A stretch of DNA of 64,000 nt from Deltaproteobacteria bacterium (lineage in GTDB: Bacteria; Myxococcota; Myxococcia; Myxococcales; SZAS-1). Of this stretch, positions 35,909 through 44,550 are shown one piece after another; the first letter of the stretch is position 1, and each line of letters opens with the position of its first letter. Below the pieces are notes generated by a model. It saw only the letters and a program-made list of their open reading frames with translations. It made no database searches and was not told the origin of the DNA. The stretch covers positions 124,001 to 188,000 of the forward strand of contig JAFEBB010000002.1 of assembly GCA_018266075.1 (NCBI GenBank), written 5' to 3'. The position numbers and the translations under genes were made by a program.

Positions 35909-36799
35909 TCAGGGCGCGAAACAGGTGAACGCGAGTCCGTCCAGGGTCGCGGGCACGGGCACGCGAACGGTCGCGGTGAGCGTGTTTCCCGAGCCGTCGT
36001 TGAAGCTGCCCACGCTCGTGTAGGCCGCGCCGCCGTCCGTGGGCGCCGTCCAGGCGAACTGCACCGTCGCGGTCGCACCGTCGAGGCCGAAGCTGAGAGA
36101 GCCGTTTCCGCTCCGGCTCTGGCTGAAGGCGAGCAGGGACCGCTGCGCCGCGCCCGCCGGCGAACCGTAGAAGATCGATCGACCGCCGTTGGTCGAGCTG
36201 TCGTCTGCGCTCAGGGGCAGGGTGGAGAGCAGGATGTCGCCGTTGGAAATGTCCGCGAGGTACTCCACCACGTTGGGCGTGTTCACCACGGGCATGCTGG
36301 CCACGGTCGAGGCGTCGACGAGCTGGAGCGGGGTCACACCCGCGTCGGGCTGGCCGAGGAAGTCGCGCGTGCCTGCGGGGGCGAGCGCCATGGCGTCGGC
36401 GGTTCCGCTTGCGGTCTCCACCAGCAGCGCCCCGGCACCGCCGCCGTCGGCCTGTGCGTAGTTGAAGTCGAACTCGTCGTTCCCCATCTGCCCGCTCCCG
36501 AGCACCACCTGGCGATAGAGCGTGCCGTTGCTGGAGATGAAGAGGCCCGCGTTCGCGTCCACGTAGAGCGTGCCCTGCGCGTCCCGGCCCACGCCGATGA
36601 TCGTTCCGAGGGTGATGGGTTTGGGCGCGAGGGGATCGCACGACGCTGTGGCCGAGCTGCCGGAGCTTCCACCGCTGGAGCCGGAGCCGCCTGTGCTCCC
36701 GGCGCTGCCGGCGTCGGTGCTGGATGACGAGCCGGTGCAGCCCAGGGCCGCGGCGAAGAGGGCCGCGAGGGACACCGAGAAGAGAAAGGCGCGGTCCAT
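35909..36799 (-). CDS. Tethered lipoprotein with a beta-propeller-like domain
   Basis: The 296-residue lipoprotein has its lipobox at Cys21 (AAALGC) when started at the ATG at 36799. A short Ser/Gly tether (~22-52) precedes a beta-rich domain with LGTIIGVGRDAQGTLYVDAN, GLFISSNGTLYRQVV and VVEYLADISNGDIL. These resemble propeller blades. No catalytic motif is visible. It is convergent with the acetyltransferase gene. Confidence 0.82.
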   Translation of the reverse strand: MDRAFLFSVSLAALFAAALGCTGSSSSTDAGSAGSTGGSGSSGGSSGSSATASCDPLAPKPITLGTIIGVGRDAQGTLYVDANAGLFISSNGTLYRQVVLGSGQMGNDEFDFNYAQADGGGAGALLVETASGTADAMALAPAGTRDFLGQPDAGVTPLQLVDASTVASMPVVNTPNVVEYLADISNGDILLSTLPLSADDSSTNGGRSIFYGSPAGAAQRSLLAFSQSRSGNGSLSFGLDGATATVQFAWTAPTDGGAAYTSVGSFNDGSGNTLTATVRVPVPATLDGLAFTCFAP

Positions 36800-37013
36800 G
36801 AGAGAGCCCCGACGAAGATGAAATACTCTAGCCTTGGCGCGCTTCGACCGTGGAGGTCCGAGGCGCGCCGAGGCGTTCGGGCCGGCACCCCGGCGGGTCT
36901 GTGCGACTGGCATCTCACGCCACTCTCACTGTTCGCTCACGCCAAAACCGACAACGCACGGAACGATCGCTCGCAGCCATCGACACTCCTCGCACCAGCC
37001 AACGAGGGCAGCG

Positions 37014-37754
37014 ATGACTTCCGTGACCCGCAAGCCGCACAGCACCTTCAAGACCGTCGACCTCAACGTGAAGAGCTTGCCGCTGATGAAGCAGTCGCAG
37101 GTGGAGCACGACATCCACCGCGCGACGAGCGAGGGCAGCATCATCGCCTGGCAGGAGATCTCGCCGGCGCGCTACCGGCAGGCCATCAAGGACCTGCCGA
37201 AGGACTGGGCGAGCTACACGCCGCACGACAAGGGCGGCCTCCCCATCGAGGATCCGATCTCCTGGAACACGAAGGAGTGGACCCAGGTCGACGCGGGCTT
37301 CAAGCGCACGCACACCGGCAAGGCCAAGGTGTCGCCGAACCGGTACGTCACCTGGGTGAAGCTGAAGAACAAGGAGACGCGTCAGACCATCGTGCGAATG
37401 AACACGCACACCGTCTCGGCCGGCTGGAGCCACAAGCCCGGCGGCGTGAGCGACCGCGCGTGGCGCCAGGAGAAGTGGCACGAGCACATGGCGATCATGA
37501 AGCGGAGGGTGGCCCACTTCGAGAAGCAGGGTTACCCGGTGATCGTGAGCGGCGACTTCAACCGCAACCACGACAAGGTGCTGGGCAACGAGGTCCGCTA
37601 CGACAGCGGCCTGCGCGCCCACACCCACGGCGCGTCGACGCTGGACTACATGATGAGCAGCCGGAACAAGGAGCTGAAGAAGCTCGGCTTCCGCGTGGAT
37701 GATCACTTCGCGTCGGATCACAACGCGCTGATTGGGACGTACGAGCTGAAGTAG
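37014..37754 (+). CDS. Endonuclease/exonuclease/phosphatase (EEP) family protein
   Basis: The 246-residue protein shows the EEP superfamily motifs in order: LNVKSL near the start, IIAWQEIS with the metal-binding Glu, NTHTVSAGW, GDFNRNHD and the catalytic SDHNALIGTY at the end. EEP enzymes cleave phosphodiester bonds in nucleic acids or phosphoinositides using Mg. At 246 residues it is a minimal domain. No signal peptide is apparent from the ATG at 37014, which has a gaggg SD. The substrate is unknown. Confidence 0.86.
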   Translation: MTSVTRKPHSTFKTVDLNVKSLPLMKQSQVEHDIHRATSEGSIIAWQEISPARYRQAIKDLPKDWASYTPHDKGGLPIEDPISWNTKEWTQVDAGFKRTHTGKAKVSPNRYVTWVKLKNKETRQTIVRMNTHTVSAGWSHKPGGVSDRAWRQEKWHEHMAIMKRRVAHFEKQGYPVIVSGDFNRNHDKVLGNEVRYDSGLRAHTHGASTLDYMMSSRNKELKKLGFRVDDHFASDHNALIGTYELK

Positions 37755-37774
37755 AAAGACCGGGTCGCCTCACC

Positions 37775-38449
37775 TCAAGCGAGCTGCACGTAGATGTTGC
37801 AGCCGTCGGTGCAGACCGGGATCGAGGTGAGCGGAACCGTCGCCGGGCCTTGAAGGACGTTCCCGTAGAAGTCGAAGCCAGAGCCGTGGCAGTTGCAATA
37901 GAGGAAGTTCCGGTTGTGGTTGCTCATGGGGCGCACGCTGCAGCACTGGTGCGTGCAGCCGGTCGAGAGCGCGGTGAACGTGCCTGCGGTCGGCTGCAGC
38001 ACCACGAACTGGCTGTAGGGCGCACCCGGCGCGCTGCACTGCTGATCGGTGAAGCGCGCGTCGCTATAGATCTTGCCGCCGCCGAGCGGGATGTCGCCCA
38101 CCGGGATCACGAAGGTGTTGGCGTCCTGGGTGCACGCTGTGCTGCAACCGGTGGTGCCCGTCGAGCCCGAGCCCGTCGCTCCCGTGGACGCCGAGCTGCC
38201 GCCGCTCGTGCTGGTGTTGATGGAGCCGCCGTTGGTGGTGCCCGTGAACCCGCCCTGGCTGGCGCCGGTCGTCGTCGAACCGGCCGTGGTCGTGCCCCCG
38301 GTGGCGCCTGTCGTCGAAGAGCCGTCGGGGCTCGAGGCGCCACAGCCGACCGAAGGAAGGGCGACGACCGCGCTCAGCAAGGCGCCGCCGCGCAGCAGCT
38401 TGCGCCGATCCAGCTCGGCGCGGAGCAGCAACATCCATCGGGAACCCAT
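37775..38449 (-). CDS. Tat-exported Rieske [2Fe-2S] lipoprotein
   Basis: The 224-residue protein has a twin-arginine signal (DRRKLLRGGALLSAVVALPS) and a lipobox at Cys36, so it is folded in the cytoplasm, exported and lipidated. Residues ~40-100 are a Thr/Gly/Ser tether. The Rieske site is CTHQCC and CNCHGSGFD, giving the Cys-x-His and Cys-x2-His cluster ligands and the two Cys for the stabilising disulfide. Rieske proteins pass electrons between quinols or oxidases and cytochromes. A divergent monohaem lipoprotein gene lies 229 bp away. No cytochrome b or oxygenase partner is present here. Confidence 0.89.
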   Translation of the reverse strand: MGSRWMLLLRAELDRRKLLRGGALLSAVVALPSVGCGASSPDGSSTTGATGGTTTAGSTTTGASQGGFTGTTNGGSINTSTSGGSSASTGATGSGSTGTTGCSTACTQDANTFVIPVGDIPLGGGKIYSDARFTDQQCSAPGAPYSQFVVLQPTAGTFTALSTGCTHQCCSVRPMSNHNRNFLYCNCHGSGFDFYGNVLQGPATVPLTSIPVCTDGCNIYVQLA

Positions 38450-38678
38450 CGCGTGCCCTCGCCTCGTGGTTGGTGACTGAGTTGTTCAACGGGCAGCGCG
38501 CGAAAACGTGGCGCGCCGCGAGGCGACTCCATGAAACTTCGCAAGGACCCTCGCGCCCCGCGCGGGTCGCGGGTGATCGGTCGCGCGCATCCGCGGGCCG
38601 GCTTCTTCGTTTCTTCAGAGTGGGCGGCGTGAGGCCGCTCCCGGCCGGGCCCGTGCGGCCGGAGTCGTCGAGGACAAC

Positions 38679-39056
38679 GTGACATCGCAACGTGAACGAC
38701 GCGGCCGCGACACGGCCGTCGTGGGATTGCTCTGCGCCATCGCGCTGCTTTGTGCCGCAGTGCTCTTCTTGCCGGGCTGCGGCGGCGGAGTCGGCCCGGG
38801 CGGCTTGGGATCTTCCGGTGGCCTGGGTGACGGCGGCTCGAACTGCGGCGCCGACACCTGGAACAGCTTCGCCCAGGGCTTCTTCGCCACGAACTGTGGC
38901 GGCTGCCACGGGTTCGCGTCGTCGAAGTCGGGTGTGAACGGTCAGGCAGGAGCGATTCGGTCGCGCATCGACTCCGGCTCCATGCCACCCGGCGGCGGCG
39001 TGAGCAGCGCCGACATCGACCGCATCGACAACTGGATGGATTGCGGAGCGCCCTGA
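38679..39056 (+). CDS. Monohaem cytochrome c lipoprotein
   Basis: The 125-residue protein starts with GTG at 38679 after a gagga SD. It has an N-terminal hydrophobic stretch with a lipobox-like LPGC (Cys34) and a Gly-rich tether. A class-I c-type haem site CGGCH follows in FATNCGGCHGF, with a candidate Met axial ligand in SGSMPPGG. It resembles the small cytochrome c domains of myxobacterial lipoproteins. Probable role: periplasmic electron transfer, possibly with the divergent Rieske protein. Confidence 0.8.
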   Translation: MTSQRERRGRDTAVVGLLCAIALLCAAVLFLPGCGGGVGPGGLGSSGGLGDGGSNCGADTWNSFAQGFFATNCGGCHGFASSKSGVNGQAGAIRSRIDSGSMPPGGGVSSADIDRIDNWMDCGAP

Positions 39057-39060
39057 TCGC

Positions 39061-39870
39061 TCACGGGCTCGGCAGCGTCCCGACGTTCGATATGGCCACC
39101 GGCGTTGCCGGCGCGCGCCGCAGCGTCAAGACGAGCGCCGTGGCAGCGGCAGCGAAGATCAGCAGCGAGAGGAACTGGCTCGTCGACAGCACGCCGAAGA
39201 CGAACCCGCGCACCGGATCGCCGCGAAAGAACTCGATCACGAATCGGATGACTGAGTAGGCGAGCGCGTAGGTGAGCGCCAGCTGTCCGTCGAAGCGCCG
39301 CTTGGGCGCCAGGCGAAGGAGGAACGTGAACAGCACCAGCTCGCAGAATGCCTCGTAGAGCTGCGTCGGGTGGACCGGCACGCCGCGCAGCGCGGGATCC
39401 ACGGCGCCGGAGGTGAAGCGAACACCCCACGGCAAATCGGTGGCGCGGCCGTGGCAGCAGCCCGCGAAGAAGCAGCCCAGCCGGCCGATGATGTGCACGC
39501 CCGAGAGGCAGGCGAGCAGGATGTCGAGCGAGGCCACGACGGGCAGCTTCCGCCAGCGCGAGTAGACGACCGCGACCAGGCCGCCGAGCAGCGGTGCGCC
39601 GAGGAAGTCGAGCCCGCCGTCGCTGAGCGCGAAGACCTCCATCGGGTGCGCGCTGAAGTACGTGCGGTTCACGATCACGAAGAGCAGCCGCGCGCCGGTG
39701 ACCGCGCCCGCGATGGCCCAGAAGGCGAGGTCGTAGAGCGCGCTCGCGGGCTGGCCATAGATCGGCGCCAGGTGCCGGAGGATGGGAATCAGCATCAGCG
39801 CGCCAATGCCCATCGCCAGGCCGTAGCTCGTGACCGGGTGGCTGCCGATGTGGAAGAGCACGGGGTACAT
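39061..39870 (-). CDS. lgt: Prolipoprotein diacylglyceryl transferase
   Basis: The 269-residue multi-pass membrane enzyme transfers diacylglycerol from phosphatidylglycerol to the lipobox cysteine, the first step of lipoprotein maturation. Signatures include GGLDFLGAPLLGG, the conserved GRLGCFFAGCCHG block and VHPTQLYEA. The seven hydrophobic segments fit the E. coli enzyme. I start at the ATG at 39870; a TTG seven codons upstream is possible. The window encodes over a dozen lipoproteins that need this enzyme. Lgt is usually housekeeping, but myxobacteria can carry extra copies, so this may not be the only one. Confidence 0.95.
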   Translation of the reverse strand: MYPVLFHIGSHPVTSYGLAMGIGALMLIPILRHLAPIYGQPASALYDLAFWAIAGAVTGARLLFVIVNRTYFSAHPMEVFALSDGGLDFLGAPLLGGLVAVVYSRWRKLPVVASLDILLACLSGVHIIGRLGCFFAGCCHGRATDLPWGVRFTSGAVDPALRGVPVHPTQLYEAFCELVLFTFLLRLAPKRRFDGQLALTYALAYSVIRFVIEFFRGDPVRGFVFGVLSTSQFLSLLIFAAAATALVLTLRRAPATPVAISNVGTLPSP

Positions 39871-39942
39871 GGCGATCCGCGTATAGCTCAAGGGCGGCGT
39901 GAGGAGAAAGGCGCTGCGGGCTGCCGGGCGCTTGCTGGCTTC

Positions 39943-40638
39943 CTAGGTTCGCCGGTCGCGCACCTGCAGCGTCCCGGTCATCCGCGAACCGATGAGCTCG
40001 AGCACGGCGTCGAGCTGCACCTGAAGCGATGCGGGCTCCGGCAAGTTCCTCGCTGCGAGGAGGACCCGATTCTCGAATTCATCGAGCAGCACCACGCGAA
40101 CCTCTGGGAACGGCGCCCCGACGCTGCGCTCGATCGCGATCCAGTTCCGCGACGGACTGGGCAGGAGATTGAAGACCGCCAGCCCTCGCGCCGACAGCTT
40201 CCGCGCGATCAGCTTGGGCAAGACGTCGAACGACACATCGGGCTTCTGCACGTCGCCGTCTTCGAGCTGCATGGAGAGGTCCTCGACGATGCACGGCTGG
40301 CGTCGCCGCTGCCTTCGCATGAAATCGACCGCGTCGGTGCGGGTGACGGAGACGTCGCCGGCCCAGGCGCGCGCGTGTCGCTGGAAGAGCCGCGCGCCAG
40401 TGAGATCGAGATCGATGCCGTGCACGCGGTCGTCGCGGCCGAGCGCGCGAAGCGGCGCGATCATCCCGCCCGCCGCGAAGCCGAGGAGCGTGACCTCGTC
40501 GCCCCCAGAGAGCGCTGCCAGCGCGGCGGCGAGGACATCAAAGACGCTGTGGGTCGGCCCAGGGCGCACGGGCAGCTCGCTGATGACGTGGCGTCCGTGC
40601 ACGAGGCGGACGCTGCCGCGGGTCTTCCGCGTCTTCAT
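39943..40638 (-). CDS. Spermidine synthase-like methyltransferase-fold protein
   Basis: The 231-residue protein has a Rossmann-type core resembling polyamine aminopropyltransferases: EVTLLGFAAGGMIAPLRALG for the nucleotide-binding loop, VHGIDLDLTGARLFQ for the acidic residue after strand 2, and a second strand pair further on (FDVLPKLIARKLSARGLAVFNLL). The GGG-like loop is degenerate (GFAAGG), so the enzyme activity is uncertain. It is 12 bp downstream of the oxyR gene and so probably co-transcribed with it. The start may be the GTG at 40647. Confidence 0.78.
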   Translation of the reverse strand: MKTRKTRGSVRLVHGRHVISELPVRPGPTHSVFDVLAAALAALSGGDEVTLLGFAAGGMIAPLRALGRDDRVHGIDLDLTGARLFQRHARAWAGDVSVTRTDAVDFMRRQRRRQPCIVEDLSMQLEDGDVQKPDVSFDVLPKLIARKLSARGLAVFNLLPSPSRNWIAIERSVGAPFPEVRVVLLDEFENRVLLAARNLPEPASLQVQLDAVLELIGSRMTGTLQVRDRRT

Positions 40639-40650
40639 GGTGGGCACCGA

Positions 40651-41568
40651 CTACCTCGAAGCCGACTGCGGGTACGCGTCCTTCATCAACTGCGCCAACT
40701 TCCGCAAGCTCTCGGCCAGCGGCGAGCCCTTGCGCCAGATGAGCGCCAGCGTCCGTGCGGGCGAGGTCGCGAGGGGACGCAGCGTCAGGTTGGCCGCGCG
40801 CCTCTCCGTGGGCGCCGCGAGCTCGGGCAGGAGCGTCACGCCCGCGCCGCCTGCGACCATCTGCGCCAGCGTCGCCAGGCTCGTCGCGCGGAACTCGAGC
40901 TCGTGGACGTGCGCCCGCTGGCAGAACGCCAGCGCCTGGTCGCGAAAGCAGTGCCCTTCGTCGAGCAGGAGCACGTCCTCGTCGCGCAGCTCGGAGAGGT
41001 GCACCGGGCCGCGCCCCTTGGAGAGCGGATGGTCGGCCGGCGCCGCCACCACGAACGGATCGCGCGCGAGCACCGCGTGCTCCACGTCGCCAACTTCTGC
41101 CTCGAGCGCGACCACCGCGGCGTCGAGGTTGCCTGCTTGCAGCGAAACCACGAGATCGGCCGTCTTCTCTTCGCTCCAGGCGAGCATCAGCTTGGGCAGC
41201 TTGCGGCGAACGAGCGGAGTCACCCGCGGCAGCAGATAGGGCGCGACGGTGGGAATCACGCCCAGTCGCAGCGTCCCACTCAGCGGCTCGCCGAGCAGCC
41301 GGGCCGCCTCGGCGAGGTCGTCCGCTTCCACGAGGAGCCGCCGGGCGCGCGGCAGGAGCGTCTCGCCGGCCGCCGTGAGCAGCACCCGTCCGTGCCCGCG
41401 CTCGAAGAGCACCGCGCCCAGCGCCGCTTCGAGCTGGGCGAGCTGGGCGGACAGCGCCGGCTGGGAGACCGCGCACGAGGCCGCCGCCTTGCGAAAGCTC
41501 AAGGTCTCCGCGACGGCCACGGCGTACTGGAGCTGCCGCAGCGAGAAGGGGTGGGGCGCGTGGCGCAC
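40651..41568 (-). CDS. oxyR: OxyR-type peroxide sensor
   Basis: The 305-residue LysR protein is OxyR: the effector domain has GHCFRDQALAFC, in which Cys207 and Cys216 keep the nine-residue spacing of the E. coli Cys199/Cys208 switch. FRATSLATLAQMV follows directly as in OxyR. The N-terminal helix-turn-helix contains LSFRKAAASCAVSQPALSAQ. It is divergent from dps, a classic OxyR target. It should activate antioxidant genes after H2O2 oxidises Cys207. The GTG at 41568 begins just before the HTH; no other start is better. Confidence 0.95.
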   Translation of the reverse strand: MRHAPHPFSLRQLQYAVAVAETLSFRKAAASCAVSQPALSAQLAQLEAALGAVLFERGHGRVLLTAAGETLLPRARRLLVEADDLAEAARLLGEPLSGTLRLGVIPTVAPYLLPRVTPLVRRKLPKLMLAWSEEKTADLVVSLQAGNLDAAVVALEAEVGDVEHAVLARDPFVVAAPADHPLSKGRGPVHLSELRDEDVLLLDEGHCFRDQALAFCQRAHVHELEFRATSLATLAQMVAGGAGVTLLPELAAPTERRAANLTLRPLATSPARTLALIWRKGSPLAESLRKLAQLMKDAYPQSASR

Positions 41569-41569
41569 G

Positions 41570-41606
41570 ATAGCTCCCGGTTATCGACTCCATCTAAACG
41601 ATGTCT
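41570..41606. promoter_or_regulatory. Candidate degenerate OxyR site between oxyR and dps
   Basis: Read against ATAG-N7-CTAT-N7-ATAG-N7-CTAT, the intergenic region gives atag (41570), ttat (41581), atct (41592) and gtct (41603). That is good agreement in the first half only. The position right at the oxyR start favours autoregulation and dps control. Confidence 0.35.
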
Positions 41607-41669
41607 TGGCCGTATCGCCAGCAGAAGCGCACGCTCTCACCCGTACGCAAACGAAGAACGGAGAGACCC

Positions 41670-42152
41670 ATGACCTCGAAAGAACGGACGATGGACATCG
41701 GCATCGACGCGAAGGCGCGCAAGCAGATCGTCGATGGGCTCGCGCGGCTGCTGGCGGACACGTACACGCTCTATTTGAAGACGCATAACTTCCACTGGAA
41801 CGTCACCGGGCCGCAGTTCCAGACGCTACACTTGATGTTCGAGACCCAGTACACGGAGCTGGCGCTGGCGGTGGATCTCATCGCCGAGCGGATCCGCGCG
41901 CTCGGGCACCCGGCGCCGGGCAGCTACGCGGCGTTCGGGGCGCTCTCGAGCATCAAGGAGGAGACCGGCGTGCCGCCCGCGACGGGGATGATCGAGCAGC
42001 TGGTCCAGGGCCAGGAGGCGGTGGTGCGAACCGCGCGCGAGATCTTCCCCGTGGTCGACGCTGCGCACGACGAGCCGACCGCGGATCTGCTCACCCAGCG
42101 CATGCAGGTGCACGAGAAGACCGCGTGGATGCTGCGCAGCTTGCTGGCGTGA
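41670..42152 (+). CDS. dps: Dps ferritin-like DNA protection protein
   Basis: The 160-residue protein has the Dps ferroxidase signature [14 protein letters not shown] (His39, His42) and [18 protein letters not shown]. Dps dodecamers oxidise and store iron using H2O2 and can coat DNA. The start at 41670 has a ggagag SD. It is divergent from oxyR with 101 bp between, so induction by peroxide is likely. Confidence 0.95.
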   Translation: MTSKERTMDIGIDAKARKQIVDGLARLLADTYTLYLKTHNFHWNVTGPQFQTLHLMFETQYTELALAVDLIAERIRALGHPAPGSYAAFGALSSIKEETGVPPATGMIEQLVQGQEAVVRTAREIFPVVDAAHDEPTADLLTQRMQVHEKTAWMLRSLLA

Positions 42153-42272
42153 CGAAGGCGCGCTCGCGACGAAAATCTCAGACCGCTCCCGGATTCCTGA
42201 GGTGCGCGCGGTCGCACGGCCCAGTATCTAGGCGCGATTGCGCGCGGCACCGCACTTGCTGGAAGGTGCGAC

Positions 42273-43160
42273 ATGCGCACCCTCGCCTTCGGCTCGCTGG
42301 CCCTCGCCCTCGCGGGATGCTTCGTCAGTCCGGGTGATCGCAGCGGCTCGACGACCGGCACGTCGGCCACCACGGCGGCGAACGGAACCGGCGCGACCTC
42401 CGGAACGGGCTCGACCGCCGCGGCCAGCAGCACCTCGTCCAGCACCGGGGCCTCGAGCAGCGGGAGCAGCACCGGCGGCTGCGTGGTCGACTCCGACTGC
42501 CACCGGTCGGGCCCCGACGAGTGCAACATCTGCACGGACATGCGGCTGGTCTGCGATCAAGGCGCGTGCGTGTGTGCGTGCCAGGTCGGCTCGAGCTCGG
42601 GAACGAGCAGCAGCTCGGGCTCCACCGGCAGCAGCTGCTGGGGCGATGTGGACTGCCCGCCCGTCGCCGGCGTGAGCCAATACTGCGACATCGCCGTCTC
42701 CGAATGCGACGGCAACCTCGGCGCGGTCACGCCATCGCCGGGCGTGTGTCACCGCGACTGCGTCGACGGGAGCTGCACCTGCACCCGCGATGACGACTGC
42801 CCGATCTTCGGCTGCGACACCACGCGAGGACAGTGCAACGTGGGCGGCGTGTTCTGTCCGAACGCGCCGCCGTGTCCCGACGGCTGCACCGACTCACACC
42901 TCGCCGTGGTGGTGTGTCCCTTCTGCCTCTGCAGCGCGTGCCCGGAGCCCGATGCGGGAGGCGATCCCTGCGGCGGCTGCAGTGCGGGTTTCACGTGCTG
43001 TGGCGCCCAAGGTGGCGTGGTGCTGATGGACGGCGGCGGAGCGGGCGGGCCGAGCTACGCGTGCCACGCGCTGGAGGTCGACGGCGGGTGCCCGCCGGGC
43101 GCGATCTGCGCGGAGTCGTCGACGGGGATGATCGAGAGCTGCAACTTCTACTACCCGTAG
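42273..43160 (+). CDS. Tethered Cys-rich lipoprotein
   Basis: The 295-residue lipoprotein has the lipobox LAGC (Cys16) and a Ser/Thr/Gly/Ala tether to ~70. The rest has about 38 cysteines in irregular modules such as DECNICTDMRLVCDQGAC, DCVDGSCTCTRDDDC and CGGCSAGFTCCGAQ. A good SD (ggaagg) precedes the ATG at 42273. The cysteines and Asp/Gly loops suggest small disulfide or metal-binding knots. Function unknown. Confidence 0.82.
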   Translation: MRTLAFGSLALALAGCFVSPGDRSGSTTGTSATTAANGTGATSGTGSTAAASSTSSSTGASSSGSSTGGCVVDSDCHRSGPDECNICTDMRLVCDQGACVCACQVGSSSGTSSSSGSTGSSCWGDVDCPPVAGVSQYCDIAVSECDGNLGAVTPSPGVCHRDCVDGSCTCTRDDDCPIFGCDTTRGQCNVGGVFCPNAPPCPDGCTDSHLAVVVCPFCLCSACPEPDAGGDPCGGCSAGFTCCGAQGGVVLMDGGGAGGPSYACHALEVDGGCPPGAICAESSTGMIESCNFYYP

Positions 43161-43178
43161 CCGCGTGAGGCGTCCGCG

Positions 43179-44534
43179 TCAGTAGCGGCGAGGAAACGCC
43201 TGCCAGCCCTCGGACTGGAGGCGGCCGCCGCGGACCAACAGGATATTTTGGAATTGAAAGATCGCGTCGCCTTCGCGCGGGTGTTGAAAGATCCAATCGC
43301 CTGGCGAGATCGAGAGCGAGCTCGGCCCCACCATCCATGACTGGTTGGGGACGAGGTTCTCGTTCTCGGGGTCGTTCACGAGCGGCGCCTCGTCAACACC
43401 GAGCGGCCATACGAACTCCGCTGCCCAACCGCCGCCGTAGATGGTGAAGCTCTTCTGGTCGCTGTTGGTGGTCTCGAGCGGCTTGGTGACCACCGGCAGC
43501 ACCACGGAGTCGTAGGTGGCCAACACCGGCGTGGCGATGAAGCTCGCGGGTTTCAAGTTGCCAATCAACGTGCCCGGGTAGGCCGCCGGTCGGAGCATGC
43601 CGCCGCCGGCTGCCACATCGTTCACCGGTCCAACCCGATCTTTGTAGAGCGGAAAAGTCGCGCTCCCGCCGCTGTTGAAGACGAGGTCGTCGCTCACGAG
43701 CCCTGCGAACTGCGCGTGCAAGACATCCACGAACGATTGATAAGTTTGAGTGACGGTCTTGAAGGTCTGTCGAATGCTCTCCTCTTCGAGCCCGGGCGCG
43801 GCGGGCACGTTCGCGACGTGGCCGTCGTAGCCCAGGATTCCCGCGAAGCGAATGGCGCTGGGGTTGGCAGTGAAGACGCTGAGCACCGCGGGCAGGTCGC
43901 TCGGCGTGCGAACGCCGCCGCGGTGCAGCCCGACGTCGACCTCCACGCCGACCTGGAGCGTCACCGACAGGCTCGTCGCCAAGGTCACCAGCTCCCGGGC
44001 GCGCGCCGGCGTATCGGCCAGGAACCGCACGCGCTGAACGACGCCGCCCAGATCCTGCGCGGAGTACGTGTGGAGGAACTGGATGACCGCGGCGATGGGT
44101 TGCGGCTTGCCGACCATGACCTGCGCGTTGGGAAACGCTGCCAGGATGGCCGGCAAGAACGGCAGGTGCAGGACGAGGAAGCGATCGACGCCGGTTCTGG
44201 TATTTATATAATTGAGTACGTCGATCGAGGGGAGCGACTTCTCGACGATGCGGTAGCGGTCCTTGCCGATTGCGCCCACGATGGCGTCCGCGTTCGCGTC
44301 GACGCGGTCGAGGTCGATGATGATCTGCGGCGTCCCGAAGCCGGCCGCGGTCAGGTCTTGCGCGAGCTGGCTGAAGTACGCTCCATCCGGCATTCCCGGC
44401 GTGCCGGCGGCGCACTTGTCACCGCTCTCGGTGGCGCCACTTGCAGATTCGCAGGTAACGCTCGGGGCGCACGACACGGTGGAGAGCGCACCCGCCGCTG
44501 CGAACGCACCTTGAAGAAATGCGCGTCGTTTCAT
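43179..44534 (-). CDS. Exported fold-type III PLP enzyme (alanine racemase/D-amino-acid aldolase-like)
   Basis: Started at the ATG at 44534, the 451-residue protein has a Tat signal (MKRRAFLQGAFAAAGALS) and a Cys22 that could be lipidated. The mature part resembles fold-type III PLP enzymes such as alanine racemase-like D-threonine aldolases and D-serine dehydratases. IIIDLDRVDANADAIV is followed by RIVEKSLPSID with the probable PLP-Lys99. Later segments are VGVEVDVGLHRGGV, FAGILGYDGHV and, at the C-terminus, GDWIFQHPREGDAIFQF. Its location outside the cytoplasm suggests action on D-amino acids in the wall or medium. The specific reaction cannot be told. Confidence 0.85.
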   Translation of the reverse strand: MKRRAFLQGAFAAAGALSTVSCAPSVTCESASGATESGDKCAAGTPGMPDGAYFSQLAQDLTAAGFGTPQIIIDLDRVDANADAIVGAIGKDRYRIVEKSLPSIDVLNYINTRTGVDRFLVLHLPFLPAILAAFPNAQVMVGKPQPIAAVIQFLHTYSAQDLGGVVQRVRFLADTPARARELVTLATSLSVTLQVGVEVDVGLHRGGVRTPSDLPAVLSVFTANPSAIRFAGILGYDGHVANVPAAPGLEEESIRQTFKTVTQTYQSFVDVLHAQFAGLVSDDLVFNSGGSATFPLYKDRVGPVNDVAAGGGMLRPAAYPGTLIGNLKPASFIATPVLATYDSVVLPVVTKPLETTNSDQKSFTIYGGGWAAEFVWPLGVDEAPLVNDPENENLVPNQSWMVGPSSLSISPGDWIFQHPREGDAIFQFQNILLVRGGRLQSEGWQAFPRRY

Positions 44535-44550
44535 GATGGCCGCGGCTCCC

